Source: Pseudomonadota bacterium
GTDB taxonomy: Bacteria > Pseudomonadota > Gammaproteobacteria > Burkholderiales > Thiobacillaceae
Reading direction: 5' to 3'
Assembly: GCA_021802595.1 (NCBI GenBank)
Contig: JAJZRT010000092.1
Span: forward strand, 1 to 9,819
Length of the DNA: 9,819 nucleotides
Below are positions 1 through 6,279 of this stretch, piece by piece. Both the position numbers and the translations under genes were made by a program. Position 1 is the stretch's first letter, and each line of letters starts with the position of its first letter. The notes beneath the pieces are model-generated. The model ran no database searches and was not told the DNA's origin. It saw only the letters and a list, made by a program, of their open reading frames with translations.

Positions 1-653
1 GACACCAGCTCGGCCTCGAGGTACGTGGTGAAGATGCGCGCCGAGGTGTCGCCGCGCGCGCCGGCGAGCGCCCGCCCCTTGAGCGGCGCATACACATGGA
101 TACTACCGTCGGCGATCACTTCCGCGCCGGGGTTGACCGCGGCCAGCACGACAATGTCGCCGCCCGCCGCGTAGACCCGCTGGCCGGAGCGCAGTGGCTT
201 GTCGATGATGCGGGTGGGGGCGGCGGGTTTCGGTACAGGTTCGGTTGCCGGGGCCGGTCCGGGAACCGGTTCAGGTTCCGGCGCGGGTTCCGGTTCGGCA
301 GCGGCGATGGCCGGTGCAGGCGCGGCATCGTTCAGCACCAGCAGCCCCGCTTTCCTGGCGCTGGCGGCCAGGCTGGCCGAGGCGTTCTGCACCGCGAACG
401 GGTTCAGTCCCCGGCTTTTCAGTTCCTGCGTCAGCCAGGCCCAGTCGGGCGGGGGCGCGTTGGCAGGCAGGCGCCCGCATTCGAACACGGCAGCCTCCCC
501 GCCGAAAAAATCCGGCGTCGCGGCAAACAGCGTGGAGATGTGGGTGTCCAGCGCGGCATGCTCGGCGCTGTTGAGGATGACCTGGATCCCGGCGAACCGC
601 GTGGTCTTCAGTTCCAGCGCGGGCGCAGGGCGGGGCTCACGTCGGCGCGGCAT
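1..653 (-). CDS. minC: Septum site-determining protein MinC (3' end outside window)
   Basis: MinC is the FtsZ antagonist of the Min system. With MinD and MinE it prevents division-septum formation at the cell poles. The visible 217 codons show the N-terminal FtsZ-inhibitory domain (residues about 13-105, beginning [15 protein letters not shown]), an Ala/Pro/Glu-rich linker (about 115-140), and most of the C-terminal beta-helix domain that binds MinD. Family hallmarks seen in the latter are [21 protein letters not shown] and [10 protein letters not shown] followed by ARIF. The final 20-40 residues lie beyond the left edge. The ATG at 653 is the only ATG after an in-frame stop at 675-677. The sequence upstream is not purine-rich, so the Shine-Dalgarno is weak. 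minD and minE would be expected further left; that is inference. The gene has its own putative promoter (708-736), so it is probably a separate unit from the nitrate genes to its right. Confidence 0.95.
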   Translation of the reverse strand, partial: MPRRREPRPAPALELKTTRFAGIQVILNSAEHAALDTHISTLFAATPDFFGGEAAVFECGRLPANAPPPDWAWLTQELKSRGLNPFAVQNASASLAASARKAGLLVLNDAAPAPAIAAAEPEPAPEPEPVPGPAPATEPVPKPAAPTRIIDKPLRSGQRVYAAGGDIVVLAAVNPGAEVIADGSIHVYAPLKGRALAGARGDTSARIFTTYLEAELV

Positions 654-707
654 GGCGGGCAGAGGGCTGGAAATTCACGAAACGGACGGTTCGAAGGCAA
701 CCCAGAG

Positions 708-736
708 AGTCTAGCCGCACCTGCCTTACGGGGCAA
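708..736 (-). promoter_or_regulatory. Putative sigma-70 promoter of minC
   Basis: On the minus strand a -35-like TTGCCC (731-736) and a -10-like TAGACT (708-713) are separated by exactly 17 bases. Each hexamer matches 4 of 6 consensus positions. The predicted start near 701 would give a leader of about 48 nt before the minC ATG. This is a motif match only. No intrinsic terminator is visible between the upstream gene's stop (817) and this site, so read-through from the nitrate operon into minC remains possible. Confidence 0.4.
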
Positions 737-816
737 CTGCAATGCTCGCAAATGGTTCGGCGGCGCGCCCAGGGACGCTGGTTTTCCATCCAGGCCCGGG
801 CGAGTGGAAGGCGCGT

Positions 817-1785
817 TCAATCAGTCCTGATCGTGTTTTTTCTCGCTTTCTGACTCAGGAGCAAATGCTCGGCGCGCGCACCCAGGTAGACGTACAAGCC
901 CAGCCCCACCAGGAGCCCGACAGCGGTTGCCATCATCCATACGCCGTCGAGCACACGCTCACCGGTGCCCACGGCAGATTTGAACATGAGCAGCAGGCCC
1001 TCGATCGACACCGCGATCAGGATGGCCGCCATGAAGCGCGTGATGGTGCGGCGCGTGGAGCTGTGGCGGTACACGTCCTTGTGCATCAGCACTTCCTCTT
1101 CGAGGATGGTCTTGCCGAGATCGAACACGGCCAGCCCCAGGGTGAGGAAGATGATCACGCCGAAGGGCTTGAGGTGCAGGTCGGACGCGTGGCCGGCCGA
1201 GCCGAAGATTTCCGTCAGTTCCACCAGCGCGGCATAGCCCAGCAGCACGACCACCGCGAAGAGCCCAGCGACGATGACGCTGTATACGCCCTTGAAGAAG
1301 GGCACGAAGCGCTTGCGCGAGGCGTCGCCCATGAGGAAGGCCACGGCCTCGGCGAGGTCGATGTCGAGCACCAGATAACCCGATTCCTGGCCGTGGTGGA
1401 TGCGCACGATGGCGGTGATGCAGAGCAGTCCGCTGGCATTCGACAGGTAGGGCGCGGTGATCGCGACGCCGTCGGGCTGCGCGTGCGCCAGCACGAAGTA
1501 GGGACGCGGGGCGCGGCTGGTGCCGAGGCCCAGGCCGCCGGCCGGATGGTTCTTGCGCACCGGCAGGTTGGGCGTGATCTGCACGCCGGCGGCGTCGAGC
1601 AGATACAGCAGGTCGACGAAGGGGTAATGGCGACCGGCGCAGCGCACCGCCTCGTCGCGCGCAGCCGCGTCGTCGAACAGCGCCGGACTGGCGATGCCGG
1701 TGACGATGGACGCGATCAGTTCGTTCAGCGCGTACCGATATTCCTCGTAGCGCTCGATGATCGCGAACGTGCTGGCGTTCGCCAT
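817..1785 (-). CDS. PDC/Cache-like sensor-domain membrane protein, last gene of the nitrate transport operon
   Basis: The 322-residue protein begins with a soluble region of about 160 residues. The segment around 95-145 (RPYFVLAHAQPDGVAIT, APYLSNASGLLCITAIVRI, GYLVLDIDL) resembles the C-terminal half of a PDC/Cache ligand-sensing domain, in which Y..N..G..CIT and G.LVLDID are typical. Four hydrophobic segments follow, at about 165-188, 207-224, 252-268 and 281-303. There is no signal peptide or N-terminal membrane anchor, and the basic SRKR stretch just before the first segment suggests the sensor domain is cytoplasmic. No kinase, GGDEF or HAMP domain is present. The ATG lies 7 bases after the nrtD stop, so it is very probably cotranscribed. 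Similar proteins are often called PDC-sensor or 'general glycosylation pathway' proteins in databases (from memory). A role in sensing nitrate or an anion is inferred from position only. Confidence 0.7.
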   Translation of the reverse strand: MANASTFAIIERYEEYRYALNELIASIVTGIASPALFDDAAARDEAVRCAGRHYPFVDLLYLLDAAGVQITPNLPVRKNHPAGGLGLGTSRAPRPYFVLAHAQPDGVAITAPYLSNASGLLCITAIVRIHHGQESGYLVLDIDLAEAVAFLMGDASRKRFVPFFKGVYSVIVAGLFAVVVLLGYAALVELTEIFGSAGHASDLHLKPFGVIIFLTLGLAVFDLGKTILEEEVLMHKDVYRHSSTRRTITRFMAAILIAVSIEGLLLMFKSAVGTGERVLDGVWMMATAVGLLVGLGLYVYLGARAEHLLLSQKARKNTIRTD

Positions 1786-1792
1786 CCGGGGA

Positions 1793-2590
1793 TTACGCGG
1801 CTTCCTTCGGCCGCATCTGCCGGCTGTAGAGGAATTCCAGAACCTGGCTGCGCAGCTCGTGGTACTTCGGATCGTGCGCCAGTTGCAGACGCTCGCGCGG
1901 ACGTGGCAGATCGACCGCGAGGATGTCGCCGATGGTCGCTGCCGGGCCGTTGGTCATCATCACGATGCGATCGCTCAACAATACCGCCTCGTCGACGTCG
2001 TGGGTGACCATGATGACCGTGCTCTGCGTCGCGGCGACGATCTTCATCAGCTCGTCCTGCAGGTGGGCGCGGGTCAGCGCGTCGAGCGCACCGAAGGGTT
2101 CGTCCATCAGCAGGACTTTCGGCTCCATCGCCAGCGCGCGGGCAATGCCGACGCGCTGTTTCATGCCGCCGGAGATTTCGCCCGGCAGCTTGGCTGCGGC
2201 ATGGGTCAGGCCCACCAGTTCCAGCGCGGCTGTGGTGCGTGCCTTCAGTTGCGCTTTCGATTCGCTGGCGCCAAACACTTTTTCCACCGCGAGATAGACG
2301 TTCTCGAATGCGGTGAGCCAGGGCAGCAGCGAGTGGTTCTGGAACACCACCGAACGCTCCGGCCCCGGTCCCCTGATCTCCTTGTTGGCGAGCAGCAGGA
2401 CCCCTTCGGTGGCGTCGAGCAGGCCTGCCACGAGATTCAGCAGCGTGGACTTGCCGCAGCCCGAATGGCCGATCAGCGCAATGAACTCGCCCTGCTCGAT
2501 GTTGAGGTTGATGTCGGTGAGCGCGGTGAACTTGCCTTTCTTGGTGCTGAACACCATGCCGGTGTTTTCGATCTGGACGTAGCTTTGCAT
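1793..2590 (-). CDS. nrtD: Nitrate/nitrite ABC transporter ATP-binding protein NrtD-type
   Basis: This is the cytoplasmic ATPase that powers nitrate/nitrite import with the NrtB permease. All ABC motifs are intact in the 265 residues: Walker A GHSGCGKST (41-49), Q-loop glutamine in VVFQNH (Q84), signature ISGGMKQR (139-146), Walker B VLLMDEPFGALD (159-170) and H-loop histidine in VTHDVDEA (H197). The length and the ISGGMKQR signature fit the NrtD/CmpD/SsuB/TauB group. There is no C-terminal NrtA-like fusion as in cyanobacterial NrtC, so one polypeptide probably forms a homodimer. The start is the ATG at 2590, with GGAG six bases upstream. It is preceded by a 111-bp spacer rich in heptanucleotide repeats and followed 7 bases later by the PDC-domain gene. 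Specificity for nitrate rather than another anion is inferred from nrtA and the regulator. Confidence 0.9.
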   Translation of the reverse strand: MQSYVQIENTGMVFSTKKGKFTALTDINLNIEQGEFIALIGHSGCGKSTLLNLVAGLLDATEGVLLLANKEIRGPGPERSVVFQNHSLLPWLTAFENVYLAVEKVFGASESKAQLKARTTAALELVGLTHAAAKLPGEISGGMKQRVGIARALAMEPKVLLMDEPFGALDALTRAHLQDELMKIVAATQSTVIMVTHDVDEAVLLSDRIVMMTNGPAATIGDILAVDLPRPRERLQLAHDPKYHELRSQVLEFLYSRQMRPKEAA

Positions 2591-2603
2591 TTCTTTCTCC
2601 GAA

Positions 2604-2702
2604 AGCGGTGAGCGGGGAGCGATAAACGGTAAACGGTAAACGGTAAACGGTGAGGGGTGAGCCGCGCGCGGTTTTTCCGCTCACTGCTCCCCGCTTACCG
2701 CT
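2604..2702. repeat. Period-7 degenerate repeat array with inverted halves between nrtB and nrtD
   Basis: From 2605 the sequence runs in strict 7-base phase: GCGGTGA, GCGGGGA, GCGATAA, three ACGGTAA, ACGGTGA, GGGGTGA. After two degenerate units it reads in the opposite orientation in the same phase (TTCCGCT, CACTGCT, CCCCGCT, TACCGCT). The ends 2604-2620 and 2686-2702 form a 17-base inverted repeat with one mismatch, so the nrtB-nrtD mRNA can fold into a long hairpin. The right arm overlaps the nrtB stop codon. There is no U-tract, so it is not a typical terminator. Confidence 0.85.
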
Positions 2703-3616
2703 CACTCATAACTAAACCTTCTCGCCAGCAGCATCAGCCCCTGTTCGAGCAAGAGCCCGACGATGCCGACGATGAAGATCGCGATGATGATGTGGGCGAC
2801 GTTGAGGTTGTTCCATTCGTCCCAGACCCAGAAGCCGATGCCGACGCCGCCGGTGAGCATCTCGGCCGCGACGATCACCAGCCAGGCGACGCCGATCGAC
2901 AGCCGCACGCCGGTGAGCACATAGGGCAGCACGGCCGGGAACAGGATCCTGGTGAAGACCTTGAGCTCGGACAGGTTGAGCACGCGCGCGACGTTCATGT
3001 AGTCCTGCGGGATGCGCTGCACGCCGGCGGCGGTGTTCAGCACCATCGGCCAGATGCTGGAGATGAAGATCACCCAGATCGATGCCGGCTCGGCCTTCTG
3101 CAGCACCAGCAGCCCGATCGGCAGCCAGGCCAGCGGCGACACCGGACGCAGGATGCTGATGATGGGCGACAGCATGCGGTTGAGAAAGTCGAAACGGCCG
3201 ACCATGAAGCCGAGCGGAATGCCCACCAGGGCGGCTGCGCCGAAGCCCATGCCGACACGATACAGCGAGTTGAGGATGTTCCAGCCGATGCCCTGGTCGT
3301 TGGGGCCCTTGTTGTAGAACGGATCGGAAAAAAGTTCTACCGCCGAGTGCCAGGTCTCGGCGGGGCCGGGAATGTTCTTGACGCTATGGGAGATCAGCCC
3401 CCACAGGCCGATGAACAGAAGCATGCCGAGCAGGGGCGGGATGGCATTCCTGAACAGGGTCAGCGTGCCCTCGATGAGGCGCTTGCCCGATTCGGTCTCG
3501 AAATAGGGGATGCGGCGGGCGGGGCCGGCCGCCGCCGGCACCGGGACTGCCGGGACGATATCTTCGCCCGACAGGATGTCGTTCAGATTTTCGGTGGTTG
3601 CATTGACTGCGCTCAT
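2702..3616 (-). CDS. nrtB: Nitrate/nitrite ABC transporter permease NrtB
   Basis: NrtB is the integral membrane subunit of the nitrate/nitrite importer. The 304 residues comprise a non-conserved N-terminal tail rich in Ala and Pro (1-40) and about six hydrophobic segments (roughly 59-78, 120-140, 160-173, 178-195, 240-256, 275-298). The EAA-type loop that contacts the ATPase is at about 208-237 (NVARVLNLSELKVFTRILFP). The sequence fits the binding-protein-dependent permease family of NrtB/CmpB/SsuC. The ATG at 3616 is preceded by AGGAG seven bases upstream, a good Shine-Dalgarno. It starts 17 bases after the globin stop and is followed by the repeat-rich spacer before nrtD. Substrate assignment rests on the adjacent nrtA and the ANTAR/NtrC control elements. 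Confidence 0.92.
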   Translation of the reverse strand: MSAVNATTENLNDILSGEDIVPAVPVPAAAGPARRIPYFETESGKRLIEGTLTLFRNAIPPLLGMLLFIGLWGLISHSVKNIPGPAETWHSAVELFSDPFYNKGPNDQGIGWNILNSLYRVGMGFGAAALVGIPLGFMVGRFDFLNRMLSPIISILRPVSPLAWLPIGLLVLQKAEPASIWVIFISSIWPMVLNTAAGVQRIPQDYMNVARVLNLSELKVFTRILFPAVLPYVLTGVRLSIGVAWLVIVAAEMLTGGVGIGFWVWDEWNNLNVAHIIIAIFIVGIVGLLLEQGLMLLARRFSYE

Positions 3617-3633
3617 GTCGCACTCCTGAGTGT

Positions 3634-4047
3634 TTACGCGGCGGCGGTCGCCGCCTGCTTCATGGTGGAGGCCAGCGTGTCATAGGCTTCTGCCCACGCC
3701 GCCTGGACGGCCGGGGTGAAATGGTCGCCCAGGCCTGTTCCCAAGGTCCAGATCAGCGCGCTGCCGACGGTGTCGTAGTGCGCTTCGGTCACACCGTAGG
3801 CGACGTGGCGGCGTCCCAGGTCCTCGATCGCGCCAAGCATGGGCCCGAGCCGGTCGAGGCTCATGACGACCGTGTTGATCATGGTCATCAGCTTGCGTCC
3901 CTGTTCGGCCATGTCGCCCCTGAACAGCTGGCGCAACGACGGGTCCAGCTCGAACAGGCGGCCATAGAAGAGTTCGGCGGCAGCCTTCTGGATGGGCAGG
4001 ACCTGCTGCCAGCTGGTTTTCACCAGGGCGATGTTTTCGGGTGTCAT
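3634..4047 (-). CDS. Single-domain bacterial haemoglobin (Vitreoscilla/flavohaemoglobin-type globin)
   Basis: The 137 residues form one three-over-three globin domain without the reductase half of flavohaemoglobin. By comparison with Vitreoscilla haemoglobin, the haem-pocket residues are present: B10 tyrosine Y28 (in FYGRLF), CD1 phenylalanine F42, a likely E7 glutamine Q49 (in AEQGRKLM) and proximal F8 histidine H81 (in RRHVAYGV). The conserved HYDTVG follows at 90-95. Such proteins bind O2 and NO and can act in NO detoxification with a separate reductase. The ATG at 4047 begins 17 bases after the nrtA stop, and the gene ends 17 bases before nrtB, so it sits inside the transporter operon. 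That placement suggests a role during nitrate or nitrite use, such as removal of NO; this is inference. A longer reading frame running upstream in phase overlaps nrtA out of frame and is not credible. Confidence 0.92.
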   Translation of the reverse strand: MTPENIALVKTSWQQVLPIQKAAAELFYGRLFELDPSLRQLFRGDMAEQGRKLMTMINTVVMSLDRLGPMLGAIEDLGRRHVAYGVTEAHYDTVGSALIWTLGTGLGDHFTPAVQAAWAEAYDTLASTMKQAATAAA

Positions 4048-4064
4048 GGTGGGTCCCTTTCCCG

Positions 4065-5336
4065 TCAGGCCTTGATCTTGAAGCTGTCGGCATAGGCCTT
4101 GGGGTTCTTGCCGTCCCATACCACGCCGTCGATCAGCTTGCTGCTGCGCATGTCGGATTTCGGCAGCGGCGTCTTGGTCATCGCGGCGGCCTGCTTGTAG
4201 ATGTCGATGCGATTGACCTTCTTCGCCACCGCCAGGTAATCCGGATGCGCCTTCAGCAAGCCCCAGCGCTTGTGCTGGGTGAGGAACCACATGCCGTCGG
4301 ACAGGTAGGGGAAGCCCACCAGGCCGTTGTTGTAGAACTTCATGTAGTTGGGGTCGGTCCACTTCCTGCCGATGCCGTTGTCGTACTGGCCGAGCATGCG
4401 GTCCTCGATCGAGTCGAAGTCGGTGTTGACGTAGGACTTGGCCGAGATGATCTTGGCGACTTCGGAGCGGTTGCTCATGGTGTCGATGTACTTCGACGCG
4501 TCGAGGATCGCCGCCACCATCGCGCGCGCCGTGTTCGGATACTTCTGTACGAACTCGGCGGTGGTGCCGAGCACCTTCTCCGGGTGGTCCTTCCAGATGT
4601 CCTGCGTCGTCACCGCGGTGAAGCCGATGTTGTCGCGGATCGCGCGCGCGTTCCATGGCTCACCCACGCAATAGCCGTCCATGTTGTCGACGCGCATGTT
4701 GGCGACCATCTGCGGCGGCGGCACGGTGATGACCTTGGCCTGGGTGAAGGGGTTGATCCCGTACGCCGCCAGCCAGTAGTACAGCCACATCGCGTGGGTG
4801 CCGGTGGGGAAGGTCTGGGCGAAGGTGTACTCCTTCGGTTCGGCGGCGACCAGCTTGGCGAGCGAGGCGCCGTCGGTCACGCCCTTGGCCTTGAGCTGGT
4901 TCGACAGCGTGATCGCCTGGCCGTTGTTGTTGAGCGTGGCGAGCACCGCCATGTCCTTCTTCGGCCCGCCGATGCCCATCTCCACGCCGTAGATCAGGCC
5001 ATACAGCACGTGTGCGGCGTCGAGCTCGCCGTTCACCAGCTTGTCGCGCACCGCCGCCCACGAGGCTTCCTTGCTGGGCGTGATCGTGAGGCCGTATTTC
5101 TTGTCGAAACCCTTGACCGAGGCCATTACGACGCTGGCGCAATCGGTCAGCGGAATGAAGCCGATGTTGAGACTGGGTTTTTCGGGAGCGTCGGAACCGG
5201 CGGCCCAGGCACCCTGGCGCACGCCGGGTGGCACCATGGCCATGAGGGCGGCGGCGACGGAAAGTCCGGTGGTCTTTTTCATGAAGTCACGCTTGCTCTG
5301 GTCTAGTACGAGGGGTTGGTCCTGGCTGTCGCTCAC
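4065..5336 (-). CDS. nrtA: Periplasmic nitrate/nitrite-binding protein NrtA (CmpA/NrtA family)
   Basis: NrtA captures nitrate or nitrite in the periplasm and delivers it to NrtB. The 423 residues begin with an export signal: charged region with SKRDFMKK (14-21), hydrophobic stretch LSVAAALMAMV, and a likely cleavage site near AWA-AGSD (44-48). The K-R-D-F motif resembles a twin-arginine signal with Lys for the first Arg. There is no lipobox cysteine. The mature part opens with LNIGFIPLTDCASVVMA and contains the NrtA/SsuA-type lobes (ASWAAVRDKLVNGELDAAH, CVGEPWNARAI). I chose the GTG at 5336, with GGAG eight bases upstream, over in-frame starts further up, because those would translate through the leader terminator. 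It is the first gene of the operon; the globin follows 17 bases after its stop. A cytoplasmic NasS-type sensor is excluded by the signal peptide. Nitrate versus nitrite or cyanate preference cannot be read directly. Confidence 0.9.
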   Translation of the reverse strand: MSDSQDQPLVLDQSKRDFMKKTTGLSVAAALMAMVPPGVRQGAWAAGSDAPEKPSLNIGFIPLTDCASVVMASVKGFDKKYGLTITPSKEASWAAVRDKLVNGELDAAHVLYGLIYGVEMGIGGPKKDMAVLATLNNNGQAITLSNQLKAKGVTDGASLAKLVAAEPKEYTFAQTFPTGTHAMWLYYWLAAYGINPFTQAKVITVPPPQMVANMRVDNMDGYCVGEPWNARAIRDNIGFTAVTTQDIWKDHPEKVLGTTAEFVQKYPNTARAMVAAILDASKYIDTMSNRSEVAKIISAKSYVNTDFDSIEDRMLGQYDNGIGRKWTDPNYMKFYNNGLVGFPYLSDGMWFLTQHKRWGLLKAHPDYLAVAKKVNRIDIYKQAAAMTKTPLPKSDMRSSKLIDGVVWDGKNPKAYADSFKIKA

Positions 5337-5348
5337 GGTGTGTTCTCC

Positions 5349-5384
5349 AAATAAAAAGGCGTCGCCTTCAGGGCGGACGCCTTT
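5349..5384 (-). terminator. Intrinsic terminator in the nrtA leader (attenuator)
   Basis: On the minus strand AAAGGCGTC (5384-5376) pairs with GACGCCTTT (5363-5355). With one bulged C, GCC (5374-5372) pairs with GGC (5366-5364), closing a five-base loop. The U-rich tail TTTTTATTT (5357-5349) runs directly into the GGAG of nrtA. It lies entirely between the predicted transcription start and the start codon, so it can only act as an attenuator. Its 5' arm is shared with hairpin P2 of the ANTAR element. Confidence 0.85.
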
Positions 5385-5444
5385 GTCCATTGATAAAAAG
5401 AGTTTGACGATCACGCTGAAAGCCACATCGTTGCGACTGTTCAG
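5374..5444 (-). promoter_or_regulatory. Two-hairpin ANTAR (NasT/NasR-type) antitermination element in nrtA leader
   Basis: P1 (5416-5444): CTGAA pairs with TTCAG and AGTCGC with GTGGCT (two G-U pairs, one bulged C), presenting the six-base loop AACGAT (5432-5427). P2 (5374-5389): TGGAC pairs with GTCCG around the six-base loop AAAGGC (5384-5379). Both loops have A at position 1 and G at position 4, the signature recognised by ANTAR proteins such as NasR, NasT and EutV. P2 and the downstream terminator share bases 5374-5384 and exclude each other, so binding should favour read-through into nrtA. The ANTAR protein gene lies immediately upstream. Confidence 0.82.
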
Positions 5445-5453
5445 TTCAGGTTT

Positions 5454-5470
5454 AGCAACCGTTGTGCCAG
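5454..5470 (-). promoter_or_regulatory. Sigma-54 (RpoN) promoter of the nrtA operon
   Basis: The minus strand reads CTGGCACAACGGTTGCT, a near-perfect match to YTGGCACG-N4-TTGCW with the GG and GC doublets exactly 10 bases apart. Transcription is predicted to start at about 5443-5444, which is the first base of hairpin P1. That agreement supports both assignments. Confidence 0.85.
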
Positions 5471-5545
5471 CTGCCAAAGCGCCTTGTATTGCATGGATTT
5501 TCAGGAAACCGGGCGGATCATGGGCCCACGCATGCCGTCCATTCG

Positions 5546-5562
5546 TGCACCCGTGCAGTGCA
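5546..5562 (-). promoter_or_regulatory. NtrC (NtrC/GlnG) binding site upstream of nrtA
   Basis: TGCACTGCACGGGTGCA has the perfect dyad arms TGCAC-N7-GTGCA, the same arms and spacing as the NtrC site of enteric glnA promoters (TGCACC-N5-GGTGCA). Its centre is about 111 bases upstream of the predicted start, a normal enhancer distance for sigma-54 activation. A weak second half-site may adjoin it (TGCAC-N7-CGGCA, 5533-5549). Confidence 0.75.
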
Positions 5563-5596
5563 TGCTTTCAATGCCGTGCACCAATCAGGAGGCGCC

Positions 5597-6163
5597 TCAC
5601 GCCAAGGGTTTTTGCAGGATCTGCCGCGCGATGTCCGCCAGCTTCAGGCCGCGATCCATCGCCGCGCGCCGCATCTCGCGATACACCTCGGGTTCCGATG
5701 CGCCGGTTTGTTTGATGAGCAATGCCTTGGCCTGGTCGATCAGCTTGCGTTCCGACAGTTCGAGGCGCGTCTGTTCGAGCTGGTCGTGCAAGGCCTGGTA
5801 GGCTTCGAAGCGCGATACCGCGACGTCGAGAATGGGGCGTATGCGCGCAGGGTCGAGGCCGTCGACCACGTAAGAGGTCACGCCCGCCTGCGTTGCCGCG
5901 CGGATCGCCTCGGTGCTGCCGTCGCCGGTGAACATCACGATCGGGCGCGGACAATCCTGGTTCGCCACGCAGATGTGCTCCAGCGTGTCGCGGTCGGGCG
6001 AGTCGGTGGCGATGATCACCACGTCGGGACGCAGCGCCTGGATCTGCACGTCCAGGCTGCGCGCGGAATTCAGCGTGGCCGTCACCACGCAGCCCGCCGC
6101 TTCCAGCGCAGGTACCAGCATCGCCAGCCGCTCGGGCTGGTTTTCAACAATCAATACGCGCAT
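5597..6163 (-). CDS. nasT: ANTAR-domain antiterminator, NasT-like nitrate response regulator
   Basis: This is an RNA-binding antiterminator expected to act on the nrtA leader. The 188 residues comprise a receiver-like domain (1-115, starting MRVLIVENQPERL), a helical coiled-coil linker (about 116-138) and an ANTAR domain (about 138-185: ERKLIDQAKALLI, YREMRRAAMDRGLKLADIARQIL). The position equivalent to the phosphorylated Asp is alanine (A52 in IIATDSP) and the first acidic-pocket residues are E7-N8, so this is a pseudo-receiver. That fits NasT proteins, which are controlled by binding NasS rather than by phosphorylation. No nasS-like gene is visible in the window. I chose the ATG at 6163 because the domain begins exactly there; upstream in-frame extension to 6412 would cross a terminator. 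GAAG five bases upstream is a modest Shine-Dalgarno. The gene is followed by the nrtA control region on the same strand, with no terminator seen. Confidence 0.88.
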   Translation of the reverse strand: MRVLIVENQPERLAMLVPALEAAGCVVTATLNSARSLDVQIQALRPDVVIIATDSPDRDTLEHICVANQDCPRPIVMFTGDGSTEAIRAATQAGVTSYVVDGLDPARIRPILDVAVSRFEAYQALHDQLEQTRLELSERKLIDQAKALLIKQTGASEPEVYREMRRAAMDRGLKLADIARQILQKPLA

Positions 6164-6191
6164 GTCTGCTTCATGTATCCGGTGGCCCCCC

Positions 6192-6218
6192 AAAAAAGGC
6201 GGCCTCCGGAGAGGCCGC
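6192..6218 (-). terminator. Intrinsic terminator in the leader of the nasT-like gene
   Basis: On the minus strand GCGGCCTC pairs perfectly with GAGGCCGC around the loop TCCG, followed by CTTTTTTG. It ends 28 bases before the nasT-like ATG and lies downstream of a sigma-54-like promoter, so it may attenuate that gene. An alternative pairing is available: CCTCCG (6229-6224) with CGGAGG (6208-6203). This would destroy the terminator. It could instead simply end transcription arriving from the DUF4124 gene, although that gene has its own candidate terminator. Confidence 0.75.
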
Positions 6219-6279
6219 AAAATCGGAGGAGACTGCCTGAGCAACCTGGCCTTGCGGTTTGGATACTCATTCTGGATGT

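Noticed and set aside
742..2007. Long plus-strand open frames, including 742-2007, 2657-3685 and 4041-5306
   Set aside because: These are antisense shadows typical of high-GC DNA. They are compositionally odd (rich in His, Asp, Gly, Arg), without motifs, and opposite confidently identified genes.
3634..4656. 340-codon fusion frame ending in the globin
   Set aside because: The upstream part is out of frame over nrtA and very Arg/His-rich. The globin begins at ATG 4047 right after the nrtA stop.
5337..5477. N-terminal extension of NrtA from TTG 5477 or ATG 5390
   Set aside because: Both starts are in frame, but TTG 5477 lies upstream of the predicted transcription start. ATG 5390 sits in the ANTAR/terminator RNA structure and would hide the export signal. 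GTG 5336 has a good Shine-Dalgarno.
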